A stretch of 64,000 nucleotides of DNA from Puccinia triticina (lineage: Eukaryota > Basidiomycota > Pucciniomycetes > Pucciniales > Pucciniaceae), in NCBI RefSeq assembly GCF_026914185.1, contig NC_070572.1:248001-312000 (forward strand), in the 5' to 3' direction. The notes under the pieces were generated by a model. That model was not told where the DNA came from and ran no database searches. It worked only from the letters and a program-made list of their open reading frames with translations. This document shows, piece by piece, positions 32,700 to 43,929 of this stretch; position 1 is the stretch's first letter; every line of letters starts with the position of its first letter. A program made the position numbers and the translations under genes.

Positions 32700-34081
32700 A
32701 GGGTGCTCCGCTGGTACAACTGTTGCCTCCTTGCTACGATTGACTGATTAGGTGAAAACTGACTCTGTGCCTACAAAAAAGATATCTGTCCTAGCCTCGG
32801 TCCTCACGCTGATCCCAACCACAATTGTCTTTTGGCTGGTCTTGAAGAAGAACCTTCTCCGTTTTCCGCAATTACTGTGTCTCCGCTGTCCAAGCCGCCT
32901 GATCCAATCTGAGATTCTTCGTCACCTGGAGTAAAGAATTCGCCTTCTGAAGGGTTCATTCAACGTTTCCGCGCAAGTCTAGTTCCCGAGTATCCGATAA
33001 CGACACAAAGCTGGGTTCCCGGCCAGACCCCCACTTGTGAGAAATAAGAGTGGTTAGCTGGTATAGAATGTCTACTGACCGCCTTCTTCAAGAATATTGA
33101 TGTCCGGGCTGTGTGATTGTTGGTAACTCGGCTCCGCACTGCTACTTTCCGCTAGCCTTCAGCGCTCCTCTACCCAGCCTGATCTATAGCGTAATAATCC
33201 GCAAGTGAATAAAGCTCTGCACTTTGTAAGCGCCAGAATCCGCAGTAACTCTCTAATAAGAATAAGAACACAGATAATCTCCCAATAATTCTTGTACTTC
33301 CGTAGTTGTAAGTACAATGATGATTGAAATCCGTAACAATTCGATAGGATGGAGATAATAGGATGAGGAAAAAAGAGAGAGAAAACCCTGAGCCACCCCC
33401 GTCCTTCCCTCCACGCATGTCACCGTTCCCACCCGATCCCGCACACCTGACACTTTCCGGCACTAGTCCTCCAGCTCCGCCCGCTATCCCTCTCGTCACT
33501 CTCCCAGACTCCGCTCCTCTCCGAGGCTTGTCCTCCCACCGTCCTCTGTCTAGCCCCCGTCAGTCGTTCTCTCGCCACCGCTTTCACCCCGGTTCCACCC
33601 GCTGGTGGAACCCGCTCTGGCTGTCATGGCTCACCCGCTGACGCGCCGCTGCTACCAGTCCACGTGTGTAGTCCCACCGCAGTCCAGCCCTGTCTTTTCT
33701 GCTCCAATCCAAATACCCGATTTGAAATCCGCAATCCGCAATCCGCAATCCGCAATCCGTGCATTCCAATCCGCGCGTGACTTTCCGTAAGCTTTCCTGA
33801 CCTCATCCTCAGTGCTTATGTCACCGGAATGCACTCTGCCTGAGCGGCTTTGTGCATTCCCCGCCCGCGCTATCCCCGCGTGGACATTCTACCGCGCTTG
33901 CCTATATAAATCACCACAGCGTCTTCGCTCGCGCTCTGTTTCGCGTTCTGGTTCGCGCTCTTTGTGGCGCTCCTTATGTCGCAGTAAGGTGGTTACCTTC
34001 TGCGCGGGGGTTAGTGAAGTAGCCTTTTGGCGCATTGAAGCATCTTCTTCATGCGCTCGAGGCTGACAGATGTCTGCTACA
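32700..34081. other. Non-coding 5' portion of the gypsy region
   Basis: Probable leader and LTR. It holds the primer-binding-site-like stretch near 33015-33034, several TCCGCA words and a TATATAAA box at 33902 on the plus strand, opposite to the gag-pol direction. Confidence 0.4.
33726..33757. repeat. ATCCGCA tandem microsatellite (4+ units)
   Basis: Four head-to-tail copies of AATCCGC, followed by imperfect ones. The unit is the same word that is enriched through the rest of the element. Confidence 0.8.
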
Positions 34082-34084
34082 TGG

Positions 34085-34098
34085 AATCTTCTATTGAG
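34085..34098. repeat. 14-bp direct repeat, right of gypsy element
   Basis: AATCTTCTATTGAG, partner of 25136-25149. Confidence 0.6.
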
Positions 34099-35358
34099 CT
34101 ATTCTTTCTATGGCAAGCATGTGATCTAAAATGTGAATGGTAATGTCATGTGACCATACAAGGGTACATGTTTTAACCGGTACAAAATACACATGTACTT
34201 GTATCTAATTTTATACTATGTATTACCAATATAATAACATAGTATGCACTCATATTTGAGAAAAAAGTTTAATTCTGAATAAAATTTGACTGATTAAAGC
34301 TAGCCAAGTGGTTCAAGTGAATGAGTGGAAGACTTCCCATCAACTGTGAAATTTGAATAAATCTGGAATCTCATAGTTTTGCAGTTAAATCTGAAATCTG
34401 GAACTTTGGATCATTTTGGGGAGCTTTGGGGACCTAGATTTCTCTACAAAATCTGAAAACTGTTGGCTCAGATCTGACTGTCCAGATGGACAGGAAGTCC
34501 TCCACTAGGGGTTAAATAACTTGTAGATTTCAACTGAGAAACACAATGGAGGACTTCATGTCAATGTGGGAACTCAGATTTTCCCATATTTTGAAGGGAA
34601 ATATGGGCTTGATCATCCCAAATCCTAGATCTGCCCAGTTTTCCCTGCAAAATCTTGGAAAATTTGGGTTTCAAGATCAACAAGAGTTCCTCCAATATCA
34701 GCCTTCCAAACAAAGAATCATGAATTCATGCAATTTGATACTTGAAACACATTTGGCATACCACAACAGGCTTAACACCAGGAAAAATAAATTGTCACCA
34801 GACATCAGGTGACATCAAGAAACAATGACTGTCACTTTGTTCCTGCTCTGGTGCTACCACAATCAGGCTACAACGGCCCCTTTGTTTCCTGCAGGGGGAT
34901 GTCCATGCGGCCAGCTGTGCAGCTGGTGGGTAGCTCATTGGACTTAGGCTGATGTCACCTAGTCTAGTGACAGTTTATTTTTCCAGGTGCTTACTTCTGA
35001 CAGCTTCTGACTTTTCTGTCAGAAATGAATCACTTGGAGTTTCAGGATAAACTTTGTATTGATGTAGAAACATTGCACAATCAAGCTATTTATTCTTTCA
35101 AGATTCATCTGGCTCATTGAAACAGGTTCCAAACCATGTATGTACTAAGGACAGTACATATGGAATTTTCAAATTTTTTCTACATTTTTCTGTTTCAACA
35201 AGTAATATCTAAATAGCCCCTGACTCATCCTATCATCAGATTTCTCATTCCTTTCATCTTAGTATCATCCACTCTGATCATCATCATCATTATAGTTTTC
35301 CTTTTCATCCAAACTGCCCATAATTATGTTATATACCAAGATCTTAACTGCTTTCCAG
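34099..35358. other. Intergenic, dispersed repeats
   Basis: AT-rich. 34540-34670 shares TTTTCCCTGCAAAATCT and CATCCCAAATCC motifs with 8990-9075. 34805-34905 shares a TCAGGTGACAT...GGCCCCTTTGT...CAGGGGG layout with 14405-14515. A further upstream exon of the OTU gene may lie near 35280-35340 but could not be fixed. Confidence 0.4.
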
Positions 35359-36549
35359 ATATTAGATTACCACAGCATTTCTGCACACCCACTTTCAATT
35401 TCAAAGAATCTTGAAAAGAGGGGAGGTATAATTGGATTAGCCTCCTACCCCAAGAATAATGAATGCAAATCTGAATCCAAACAATCAAAGTTTTATGGTG
35501 AGTAAGCCATATCAAACTTCTTTACAATAAATCACTAACTACATTCACACTACTTGTTTGATCCTAGAAAAAATCTGGGAGCTAGCACTGAAATTAACCA
35601 ACCAAGGATATACAAAGCAGAAATTGGAGGCCAAAGAAGTGATACATGGTAAAGATCCTTTTCCCTGAATTACTCTAAAATTAAAACCATAAATTTTGGG
35701 TTGACAAACATACACACCTCCCTTGTAGAAAATCAAATAAAAAAACCAATCCAACCCATGGTTTACCAAAAAAATCATTATTCAGATGCACTTGATACAA
35801 AAACACAACCAAACAATCCCTTAAGTCCCATTTCAAGTTACTCTACCTCTGCAGATCATTCCAGGAGAACATCATTGATAAATACTGGAATCTCAAACAA
35901 TCACATGAAAAAACCTGTAGACTTTTCCTCAACCAGAATACCTGAAAGAAATGATCTCATCAAGACACTCCCAGCATTGGTTCAACCTCATGTTGAGAAA
36001 ATGTTGGATGTGAAGAATGATGGCCACTGTGGTTTCTGTGCAGTTGCTTTTGGATTGGGCAGAGGTCAGGAAGAATACATGGAAATACGCCAGGCACTTG
36101 CAAAAGAGCTTGAAAGCAATAGGGAATTTTACAGTCAGCCAGGGATATTTAAATATGAAAGTGTTGATAGTATGTTAAGCACAATCAAGGAAAATTCAAA
36201 AATCCACCATGGGAGAGAAATCCAGATGAGGACTACTGAAACACTCCAATTAGTGGCAAACACCTTTTTAACACCAGTATTTCTTTTCTCAAAAGGTGGC
36301 TCTTTTACTTACTTCCCTCACAATTGTCCTCCAAATGACAACCCTCCTATCTTCCTTAGTCGCATTCCTGGTGTCCCACATATCTATGCACTCAAGATCA
36401 AGCAAAATCACAGTTTACCCATTCCAAAAGCTGCACCAGTTTCTTTAACATTTGCTTCCATAGATGCTCAGAAATGGGCAGTCAAGTATCCAATCTCACC
36501 AGAAATCATAAAATCCCTGGAAACAGAGGTCGAACAACTTCTCTTGTAA
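35359..36549 (+). CDS. OTU-type cysteine protease (3 exons seen, 5' end uncertain)
   Basis: Exons 35359-35497, 35568-35648 and 35729-36549 join in phase (GTGAGT...CCTAG and GTAAAG...TTGTAG). OTU proteases remove ubiquitin or ubiquitin-like tags. The core is MLDVKNDGHCGFCAVAFGLG with the Asp-Gly-His-Cys catalytic box at residues 171-174 of the joined product, and PHIYALKIK near the C-terminus supplies the expected catalytic His. A Ser/Asn-rich stretch precedes the domain. The upstream exons encode a basic helical region (IWELALKLTNQG, KQKLEAKEV). No clear start Met was found, so 5' exons may be missing. Isolated OTU genes amid repeats are common in rusts and plants, and some derive from Mutator-like or other transposons; no transposase is next to this one. 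The long open last exon and conserved splice sites favour a live gene. Confidence 0.65.
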
Positions 36550-37137
36550 ATGCTGCGCTCCAAATGGCACAACGGGTCACTGAACCCCTGTGTTGCACTG
36601 CAAAGTAGCAGCGAGAAAACACCACTTGCGCTCTGCAGAAACACCAGTTTTCATTGCTCACTTCTCATTCAATTCTCATCCCTTCCTCATGAGACCAATT
36701 TTAACCAACTGGCATTCAACTTGCCAAAGTTTACATGCATTTCATTTTTATGATATTGGGCACAAATGAAACATCCGCGCGTCATCTGGAAATATATTTT
36801 CATCGATCGCTCCCGCCGTGTAGGGGCACAAGTGGTTAGTTCCCAGGTCAGGCCTTGTTGCCAACTATTCGCCAGCCCCAGCTTGTCAGCATTTTCTGTT
36901 CAACACAACCGGCCAGAAGTTGGGGCAATATTCTTATGCCACAAGCACAAGCATAGTGATCTCAAATCACTTTTTCCGTCGTCAATTTTCTCGAGCATCA
37001 CTTCACATATCTCACAGACTATACTGTGAGCTTCATCGAGCAGATAGATTAAAAGATCACTAAGCATGTTGGAATAAAGGAAGAAAAACTTGATGTTACA
37101 ATCAACACAGGCGTTATGATAAAATTTGCTTGTTTGA
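36550..37137. other. Intergenic, no gene recognised
   Basis: 3' flanks of two convergent genes (OTU on plus, SRP14 on minus). No motif noted. Confidence 0.5.
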
Positions 37138-37812
37138 TCAGGTCGTAGTCGCAGCAACCTTCAGTAATTTCCGTCGTCTTGTCTTCAGCAAGATTTTGGA
37201 ACGCTTTGCAATCAATCTACGCCGCCGTTCAACGCCAGGGCCTCTCTTAGGTCCCACGATCTTGGGCAAACTGACGACGGTAACAGGTGCCGATTTCCCC
37301 ACTTTTTTCTTCTTTGGCTTGAGTTTTGCAATCATTACTGCTCGCATAACGCTGCAGTAAGCTTTCTGAAATTCGAGAGTTTGTTCGGGTCCAACCTAAA
37401 AAGCACAGCCATCCGTTAATGTCAACACCTACTTCTTGTTTTTGAAATGAGTTCCGAAACAAACAAGAGTTGAAAACTTTATTCCGTGGCCATCGGTTGC
37501 CCGGAATAGACACTTGAAGGTCGGCTCATTTCCGGGTGTTGTCATGGTTGCGTCGCCATCAGCCTGGTAGGTAACTTGTGGATCAAAGGTTCAGATGTGT
37601 CAATGGTATCATTTCAGATGCTGGACAAGCACAGTCCTTGCTTACACCTTTTTTGCGTTAGAAAACATGTGTGCGAGCGTTCAGGGTCAGGAGTGAAGAG
37701 CTTCGCGAGCTGAGTGAGAAACTGTATCGATCGAGAGATATCATCAGTGCTTTGGCTTGCTAGTCACTCCAAATCTGAAATGCAGACTGACCTCGGTGTT
37801 GCTGAGTGACAT
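37138..37812 (-). CDS. SRP14: Signal recognition particle 14-kDa subunit (4 exons)
   Basis: Exons 37812-37792, 37721-37646, 37574-37465 and 37395-37138 give 154 residues with correct phase; introns are 69-71 bp. SRP14 binds the Alu end of SRP RNA (with SRP9 or as a homodimer) and slows translation while the ribosome docks at the ER. Family marks are SNTEFLTQLAKLF at the N-terminus, FLTQKRFTYQ, FKCLFRATDGHGIKFSTLV and EFQKAYCSVMRAVM, followed by a very basic Lys/Arg tail (KPKKKK, ERRRRLIAKRSK). The tail is longer than in animal SRP14, as is common in fungi. The donor of intron 3 (GTTTGT) and acceptor of intron 2 (CACAAG) are atypical but are the only choices that keep the family reading. Divergent from the ICP55-like gene. 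Confidence 0.88.
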
Positions 37813-38043
37813 GGTGGAGTTACCAATGGGGTTGGGGTGGTCAGGGTCTCGATCGTAAAATTGAACTTGGAAGAGATCTGAGAGATGTGTTCGAGATTCT
37901 GATCCGGGATGTCCACCGATCCGCGCGCCCGGTGTGCATCCCGGAGCAAGCCGCCCACGTTATCCGCCACTTCAATGTCCCAGTCAATAGGGACATCGAA
38001 TGTTCAATGCCCCTCACGCCGAAATAAGGAAAACTCGCAAGAA
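37813..38043. promoter_or_regulatory. Bidirectional promoter, SRP14 / ICP55-like
   Basis: Only 231 bp separate the two start codons of divergent genes, so both promoters and 5' leaders must lie here or overlap. No TATA box is obvious. Confidence 0.6.
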
Positions 38044-40363
38044 ATGAAGCGATCCATGGCCACAACACTGGCGCACGGCATGAACCGGAGACTCGGAAGG
38101 GTCGAACAAGGAGCGACGAATATCAGATTCATGCTAGCCCGGTCCCATTCCCATTCCTCAACGACTTCGTTTTGCCAACTGCGACGATCATCATCAAGCT
38201 CAGGCAGAATTGGTTCAGCTGGTCAGTTGCAATATCTAGTTTTACTTTTGTCTGCCATCCCTGCAGAATCTTAATGCTGCGAGGGCTCTCTTTAACTGGG
38301 TCTCGTTATTAAGAATCGTAGGCTCATCGCGAACAGACTCCGACAAATCGATAGCGTATGGTCACGAATTTTTTGGACAGCCGCTCCCGGCCACACACCC
38401 TCACTTACTAGGTCCCAATGACCTTACCATCGGCATACCTCGAGAGGAATACGCTCAGCGACGCGCCAAGTTGATGGAAATGTTACCTGATGGTTCTGCT
38501 GTTATTATCGCGGGTGCAAGAACTAAATGGATGGCCCATCATGTCTTGTAAGTCTTGTGGGTCTTTTTCAGATTTAGTCGTATCTTATGAGATTGATCTC
38601 ATGTTAAATTCAATATGGCTTCGACCCTTAACCCGTTGACGCTGCTGTGGACGAGGATAATAGCTATCCATTTCGGCAATCGAGTGACTTTTGGTACCTG
38701 ACAGGTTTCCAAGAGCCAGATTCTTGTCTTCTCCTAGGTCAGTTTGGAACATAATCCAAGTCTTCCTCAGAAGTCTGATTCGTTTTCTTGGCCTAGAAAA
38801 GGGCAACAGCACCAAAGGCTATACGATGACAATGTTTGTGAGGCCTAAAGATCCTTTTCAAGAGATGTGGGAGGGTGCTAGGTCAGGGATCGATGGAGTG
38901 ACAGAATGGTTCGGGGCAGACATAGTATGTCCCTGCTTAGAGTGGAAATGCATAGATTTATTGATGTTTATATCTCTCATCATCATATCCCAGACGTACG
39001 ACATTTCGGATCTCGCAAGCAGACTAAAACCGGTCTTGACTAAGTCAACCAACTCACCCGTGTACCTAGACTTACCCTCAGATATCGAGTTCCCCAATTT
39101 GCCACCATGGAAATCGACCGTCCCGCTCATAGACTTTTTCTCCAAGAACAACTCCCAAACCGGAAATCTGACCGATTTTCTAAGCTCTGCACCCGGTAAT
39201 TTTTCATCATCCTCGAGGTCTGATCTTGATAGCTGTCTGGCGGTTCTTGCGACTTCGCGATCAGTCAATCGTGGGCAGACAAACCAATCCAAGTATCGGC
39301 CAATCCGGTCTTTGCAAGCCAAGCTAGACTCGATCAAGATGATCAAATCTGAGGCTGAATTGAAGCTACTCAGAATGGCGGCAGATATCAGCGCTCATGG
39401 ATTCAAAGCCGCCATGCGTCTCGCGGCGGAATGCGACTCTGAAGGCTCAAGAAGTGAGCACGACCTCGTCCAGACTTTCGAGGGTGCATGCCATCAGCAT
39501 TCGCCCGGGGTGGGCGGTCGAATGGGATATGTGCCAGTGTGTGCAGCCGGTCCTGCGGCACTCACCATTCACTACACTTTCAATGACCGGGCTCTCAAGC
39601 CCGGGAACCAGCTCGTTTTACTGGATGCCGGATTCGAATATGCTGGCTATGTCGCCGACATCACGCGGACCTTCCCAGTCGGGAACAAGGGCAAATTTAC
39701 CTCGGCTCAAAAGGACTTGTATGAGGTTGTGAAGAATGCCGAAAAGGAACTTATTACTCAATGTCACCAGGGCTCTGGGCATTCCCTCAGTAGTCTACAT
39801 CGTGCTAGTTGCCAGCTCTTGAAAGAAGGGCTGGTAAAGCTAGGATTCAATCTAGATCATCCGGATGCTTTGAATAGATTGTATCCCCATTATATCGGCC
39901 ATCCTGTGGGCACTGATTTACATGACACGCCGACCTGGAATCGATCGCATCGGTGCGTTCTCATTAAATATCGTCCTCATCCTTCAGTCTCTGCGGACAT
40001 TCCAAAATGTTTCACCTCACGTTTGTTGATCCCTTGATTCTATTACCCACGAAAGACTGAAAGCAGGCTCAGTCATCACAATCGAGCCGGGAGTTTATGT
40101 CCCTGACGAAGACCGATACCCTAAACACTTCCGCGGAATTGGGTCAGTCTTTTTCTGCAATCCCTGCACAAACTTCACATACTTACGTCTTGACTTGTAA
40201 AACAATATACTGTGATTGAAATGTTTTGGCACATCAAAGGATTCGAGTGGAAGATATGGTGCATGTTCGCGAAACCGATCAAGTGATCTTTAGCTGTAAT
40301 ACCCCTAAAGAAGTTGTGGACGTTGAAGCTTGCGGCTCGGGTTTACTGGACGGAATACATTGA
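38044..40363 (+). CDS. ICP55: Mitochondrial Xaa-Pro aminopeptidase, ICP55 type (7 exons)
   Basis: Exons 38044-38221, 38322-38547, 38664-38737, 38797-38924, 38994-39952, 40056-40142 and 40240-40363 give 591 residues, all in phase. ICP55 trims one residue from imported mitochondrial proteins after presequence removal, giving more stable N-ends. The first 60 residues are Arg/Ser-rich with almost no acid, a mitochondrial targeting profile. The aminopeptidase-P N domain shows GQPLPATHPHLL, IPREEYAQRRAKLM and VFYPFRQSSDFWYLTGF. The M24 metal site is complete: D in VLLDAGFEYAG, D in VADITRTFPV, H in YIGHPVGTDLHD, E in VITIEPGVYVP and E in IRVEDMVHV. The length is slightly above the yeast protein because of the targeting region and a Ser-rich insert near residue 230. 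Start at 38044 is the first ATG of the targeting frame; a second in-frame ATG four codons later is possible. Confidence 0.9.
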
Positions 40364-43144
40364 TCACTTCCCCCTCTCCTTCTTTTTTCTCTTTTTTCTC
40401 GCAGAAAGCAAAGCCAATCAGATCATCACTGTATTAGAACATCAAAATGAGGGATTTTCCCTTTCGTTTGCACACTCTTTAATGTGCGAAGCACAAGCCT
40501 CTGACCATGAATATTTAACTTGGACCTCGTGCTGTTGTCAAAACAACTTCTCCATGAAACAGTTCGGAAAGAGGGCGGGGATGACCAGAGCTCAGATCTC
40601 TAGACTGCGCTGAAAACTGGGCGGTTTCCTACACAATTGCGCCTGATGTGCTCAAGGTGGCACTGGCAGTGAATGCTGCGTCTTGTCTGCGAGGGGATAA
40701 CAATCTTGTCTTCCCAGTCATGACTTGTCTTCTTCTGGCGGAAAATTCGATCGTTTGCTCAAGGTTTTGAATCAATCGATCAACTTGATCCTTCGCTAGG
40801 AAGTGAACTCATCGCCTCTCGCACTTAAGTTCAGTTTCAATGACGCCACTTCAGAGTCCAGACTCAGAAAAAACCTTTGTTCACTCGGTTGATCACATCG
40901 CTCTTTGTTCCACTTTCAAGTTTGGCTCATAAGTTGCAAGTAGACGATCTCCTACGTTTCATTATCAAAACAAAATTTCCACACTTGATTCCTAGAAATT
41001 TGAAACCATATCTTCCTCACCCAGCGCACATCAATCTGGACATTATGCGTCTCACTTGCGCGCTCATTTTCTTGTGCATCAGTTGAGTGATCCCCCGTTT
41101 TTTTTATGAACTGAATTCATCTGAAGTTTGTTTCCTTGTTGGGAATCCGCCAGAGTATGCTTACAAGAAATTGTTTACTTTCTGTCTTCCACCGCCATGA
41201 TTTTCGGCTGTGGCTACTACTTCGCTTGGTATTACTCCTAGGCATGTATTGCCAAGCGGGTGACTTGCAAACTGACTTGCTATTAAACAAGGATATGATC
41301 AAAAGGTCAGTTACATTCATGCCTCCCGCGGATTTCATAGGCTTCCCTTGATGACCCCTTCCATCATATTGTCTGCTGATGATTTGACGCTGTTCTGATT
41401 TTGATGGGGTATATCGTGCGACACACTTGACGACGGTTTGTCGGCTCACCCTTCTGATCAGAAGTGATAATTCCACGTCTTCCCCAATTTTAGGCGAAGG
41501 CGGCCACCCCGCAAAATATGGTCCACTTGGCGGCTAGTGTGAACTGCTCATCAATCGAAGATACTCAGAATAACCTCCGTTCATAAAAACTTCACATTTG
41601 TTACGCTTTACGCTTCTGGTTTCATTCACTCCATCCACTTGGAGTCTATTTAGAATTTTTCGGTTCATTTCGATGTCTAGTTATTTGTGCTTGCTTCAAA
41701 ACCTTCTTCATCTTTCCCCAAACAGCATTCCCAATTATTTTTTGCTGAATCAATCTTCCAACGATAGGAAGCGTATGATGTCCGGCTCTCGCCCCTCTTG
41801 AAACTTCACGGTCCTGTTAGTAGCATGACGATCGGACGGGTTGGCCCCACCCTGACAGGGTATTTGAGTCATGTTTTGAATAGGCGCCTGAAAATGGCCT
41901 TGCCACTCAGGGGCTGTCCCAACTGGTCCATGTTCTCAAAGCCTATGGCGCAACAGGACTCAGGGGCCCGCAGGTGCCCCTTGGGCAAGCCCGCCCAATT
42001 GTCATCCTTCCCACTCAACTAAAATTGGCTCGATAGCGTCGAAAAGAATTTGGACCAGATATTCAATAATGCAGGGGAGTGTGGATCTGTTGGCCAACAC
42101 GCTTCAACAACCAGTGATTCACGCTGATTCACGTTTCCGACATAATGACCCTTGCATTCCTACTGCACACTGGGACAGTGCGACATGTTCCCACAGATCC
42201 AGCCGGTAAAAAAGCTGTTGTGGTCAGATTGAGGCGTGAAATGACTTCCAGAACCCCCGCCATGCCATTGCGACCCGACCCGCCCAATACCTGAGTACAT
42301 AATGCCGTCGAATTATCGGCTAATATTCGAGTATGAGACCGGCGAGAGACCGCTATGGCCGAAGGTTGGGAGAGTCCCGGACCCTGGCACGGCATACCTC
42401 GCGCTCATGGAAACTCATTGACCAAACCGGACCAGACCTTTGCTCTGCCACCGGTACCCTGATAGGAAGGGTTTAACTTTCAACTGTACTTTCATTTTAT
42501 CACTCCTTATTTACCATGCAATGTGTCCAGGTAGCTGACTATTCCTGCCAAAACTTTTCTTGGCACTCATTTTTTGAAATCAGCAGGGCATTCGAGTCTC
42601 TTGGCAACACTGTCCCGCTGGTTGGGCTGGAGATTCCGTGGATTTCCTCGCCAACTACTGAGCCTCAAGCAAATTAGCAAGAACTGTTTCAAATGTAAAA
42701 CTTTCTAATGAGAACAGCGAGCAATATTTGCCGAAGTTGAAAGAAACAGTTGGTCGCAGGAAGGCAGAAGGGATGAAGACTTCGATGAGGACAATGTCAA
42801 TTTATGGGTTGAACCTGATTGAACTTTTGTTAACTGGATGCGCCTCATAAGAGTCCTTTAACAAATCAAATTTCTGATTGGGCTGCGTGGTCACAAGGAA
42901 AATCAGCAAAATCAAATGGAAATCAAAATGAGATTTTTACTAAGCTTTGCTTCGGGTGATAAGCAAAACGACAATTTTTCCAAGAAGTTTCACTCACCAC
43001 ATTCTTATGGCAATACGCCTTCTCGGTTGTTTCACACGTAAAAAGCTGGTGGGGCCATCCGGTCCTGTTACTTATATTTCCGCGCCAGCCCAGACCTGAG
43101 AGAAAGGTAGTATGAAATCAGTCTCTTTGGTTTGTACATAAAAT
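40364..43144. other. Long intergenic stretch, no gene assigned
   Basis: Several short ORFs were inspected. A possible two-exon mini-gene at about 41045-41255 (plus) could encode a roughly 40-residue hydrophobic peptide (MRLTCALIFLCI, then a second hydrophobic run), but it has no homology support. Nothing else convincing was found on either strand. Confidence 0.35.
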
Positions 43145-43441
43145 CTATAAAGAGCATTCTAAAAAAGAGGCTTGACCCTTTGGACCACTGCAAATCAGAT
43201 CGTCAACTGCTGTTGGACATTCATAAAATTTGTACATGTTCCAGAAATGGTTGTTTGGGACGGGGCCAACAGGCCAGCCGTCTGATCTTTTGGCGTGGTT
43301 GCTTCCGGTTGATGTGACACCGCTCCGTACATTTGAATTTTCGGGATCGTAGGGTAATGGATGTGCGCCAGCGCTACCAATTGGGCTACTGATGAACAGC
43401 AGCAGGATCGAGCTCAAAAGCACGGGAAAGCCGGATTTCAT
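43145..43441 (-). CDS. Small secreted protein with a Kex2-type site, candidate effector
   Basis: A 98-residue single-exon ORF starting at the ATG at 43441. Residues 1 to about 26 are a strong signal peptide (basic start, LLSSILLLFISS core, small residues before cleavage at SAGA). A dibasic KR at about residues 52-53 (NHAKR followed by SDGW) fits the Kex2 rule, so the mature peptide would be about 45 residues with three Cys. The mature part contains VPNNHFWNMYKFYECP and ends FLECSL. An upstream in-frame extension exists but would bury the signal peptide, so it was not used. A TATA box lies about 230 bp upstream. Function unknown. Small size, secretion and pro-peptide processing make it an effector or peptide-signal candidate. 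Confidence 0.65.
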   Translation of the reverse strand: MKSGFPVLLSSILLLFISSPIGSAGAHPLPYDPENSNVRSGVTSTGSNHAKRSDGWPVGPVPNNHFWNMYKFYECPTAVDDLICSGPKGQASFLECSL

Positions 43442-43670
43442 GCTTGGGTCTTGAAAATATGTTAAATAACCTAATCGAAAGAATTCTATCTGTAGGCTGT
43501 GAGTGTGGAGGATTGCACTCAAAAGTCAGGTCTCACGGAGTCACGATAAGCTTATCACGAGAGGAGATCAATAGCTAGATACCTTTAAGAACAAAGATAG
43601 AAGAGCTGAGGCAGTCAACAGAGGCCAAGAGGCAATTGTAGGGATGCGGAACAAGGTCGTCGCGAGCCCA

Positions 43671-43677
43671 CTTTATA
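43671..43677 (-). promoter_or_regulatory. TATA box of the second secreted-protein gene
   Basis: TATAAAG on the minus strand, about 230 bp upstream of the ATG at 43441; this distance would allow a 5' intron or long leader. Confidence 0.4.
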
Positions 43678-43929
43678 ATGAGGGACAAGAGTCAAGAACG
43701 ATATATCCCTTTACACCGCCGGGCGAATCAAGCGGAAGCGGGGCGCCACCACCTGCAAAAATCAGCCAAGCCACGCCAGCGCCCCTGGCGCCTCAACCGC
43801 TTTGTATCTTGTGCATATTAGAGCGCGGACACGCCTTTATGTCACATCTCCGGTGCCTCTTGAGTCTTGAAGTTCGGGACCTGAATGTACGCGCCTAAAC
43901 ATGCAGGGCCTCTTTACTAAACTTCCACA

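Larger units (their letters stand above)
25153..34081 (-). mobile_element. Degenerate Ty3/gypsy LTR retrotransposon region
   Basis: On the minus strand the order is gag (32683-31587), protease (about 31791-30859), a spacer-like pol part, reverse transcriptase-RNase H (29857-28730) and integrase (to 26986). This is the Ty3/gypsy order. Several frameshifts separate the ORFs. Proposed ends read TGTAGCAGAC at 34081 and GCTGACAACA at 25153 on the minus strand, a TG...CA pair. A TGGGGGTCTGGCCGGGAACC stretch near 33015-33034 (minus) looks like a primer-binding site. I could not find a convincing direct LTR pair: 25153-26985 and 32700-34081 are non-coding but not obviously alike. The region may therefore be a nested or rearranged copy. 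Its whole length is enriched in TCCGCA on the plus strand. Confidence 0.6.

Noticed and set aside
34870..34990. tRNA-like box (GGGTAGCTCATTGGACTTAGG), possible SINE head
   Set aside because: No B box (GGTTCGANNCC) at the right distance and no A-rich tail; left as dispersed repeat.
41045..41255. Two-exon mini-gene for a ~40-residue hydrophobic peptide
   Set aside because: Splicing is arbitrary, no homology, and other splice choices are equally possible.
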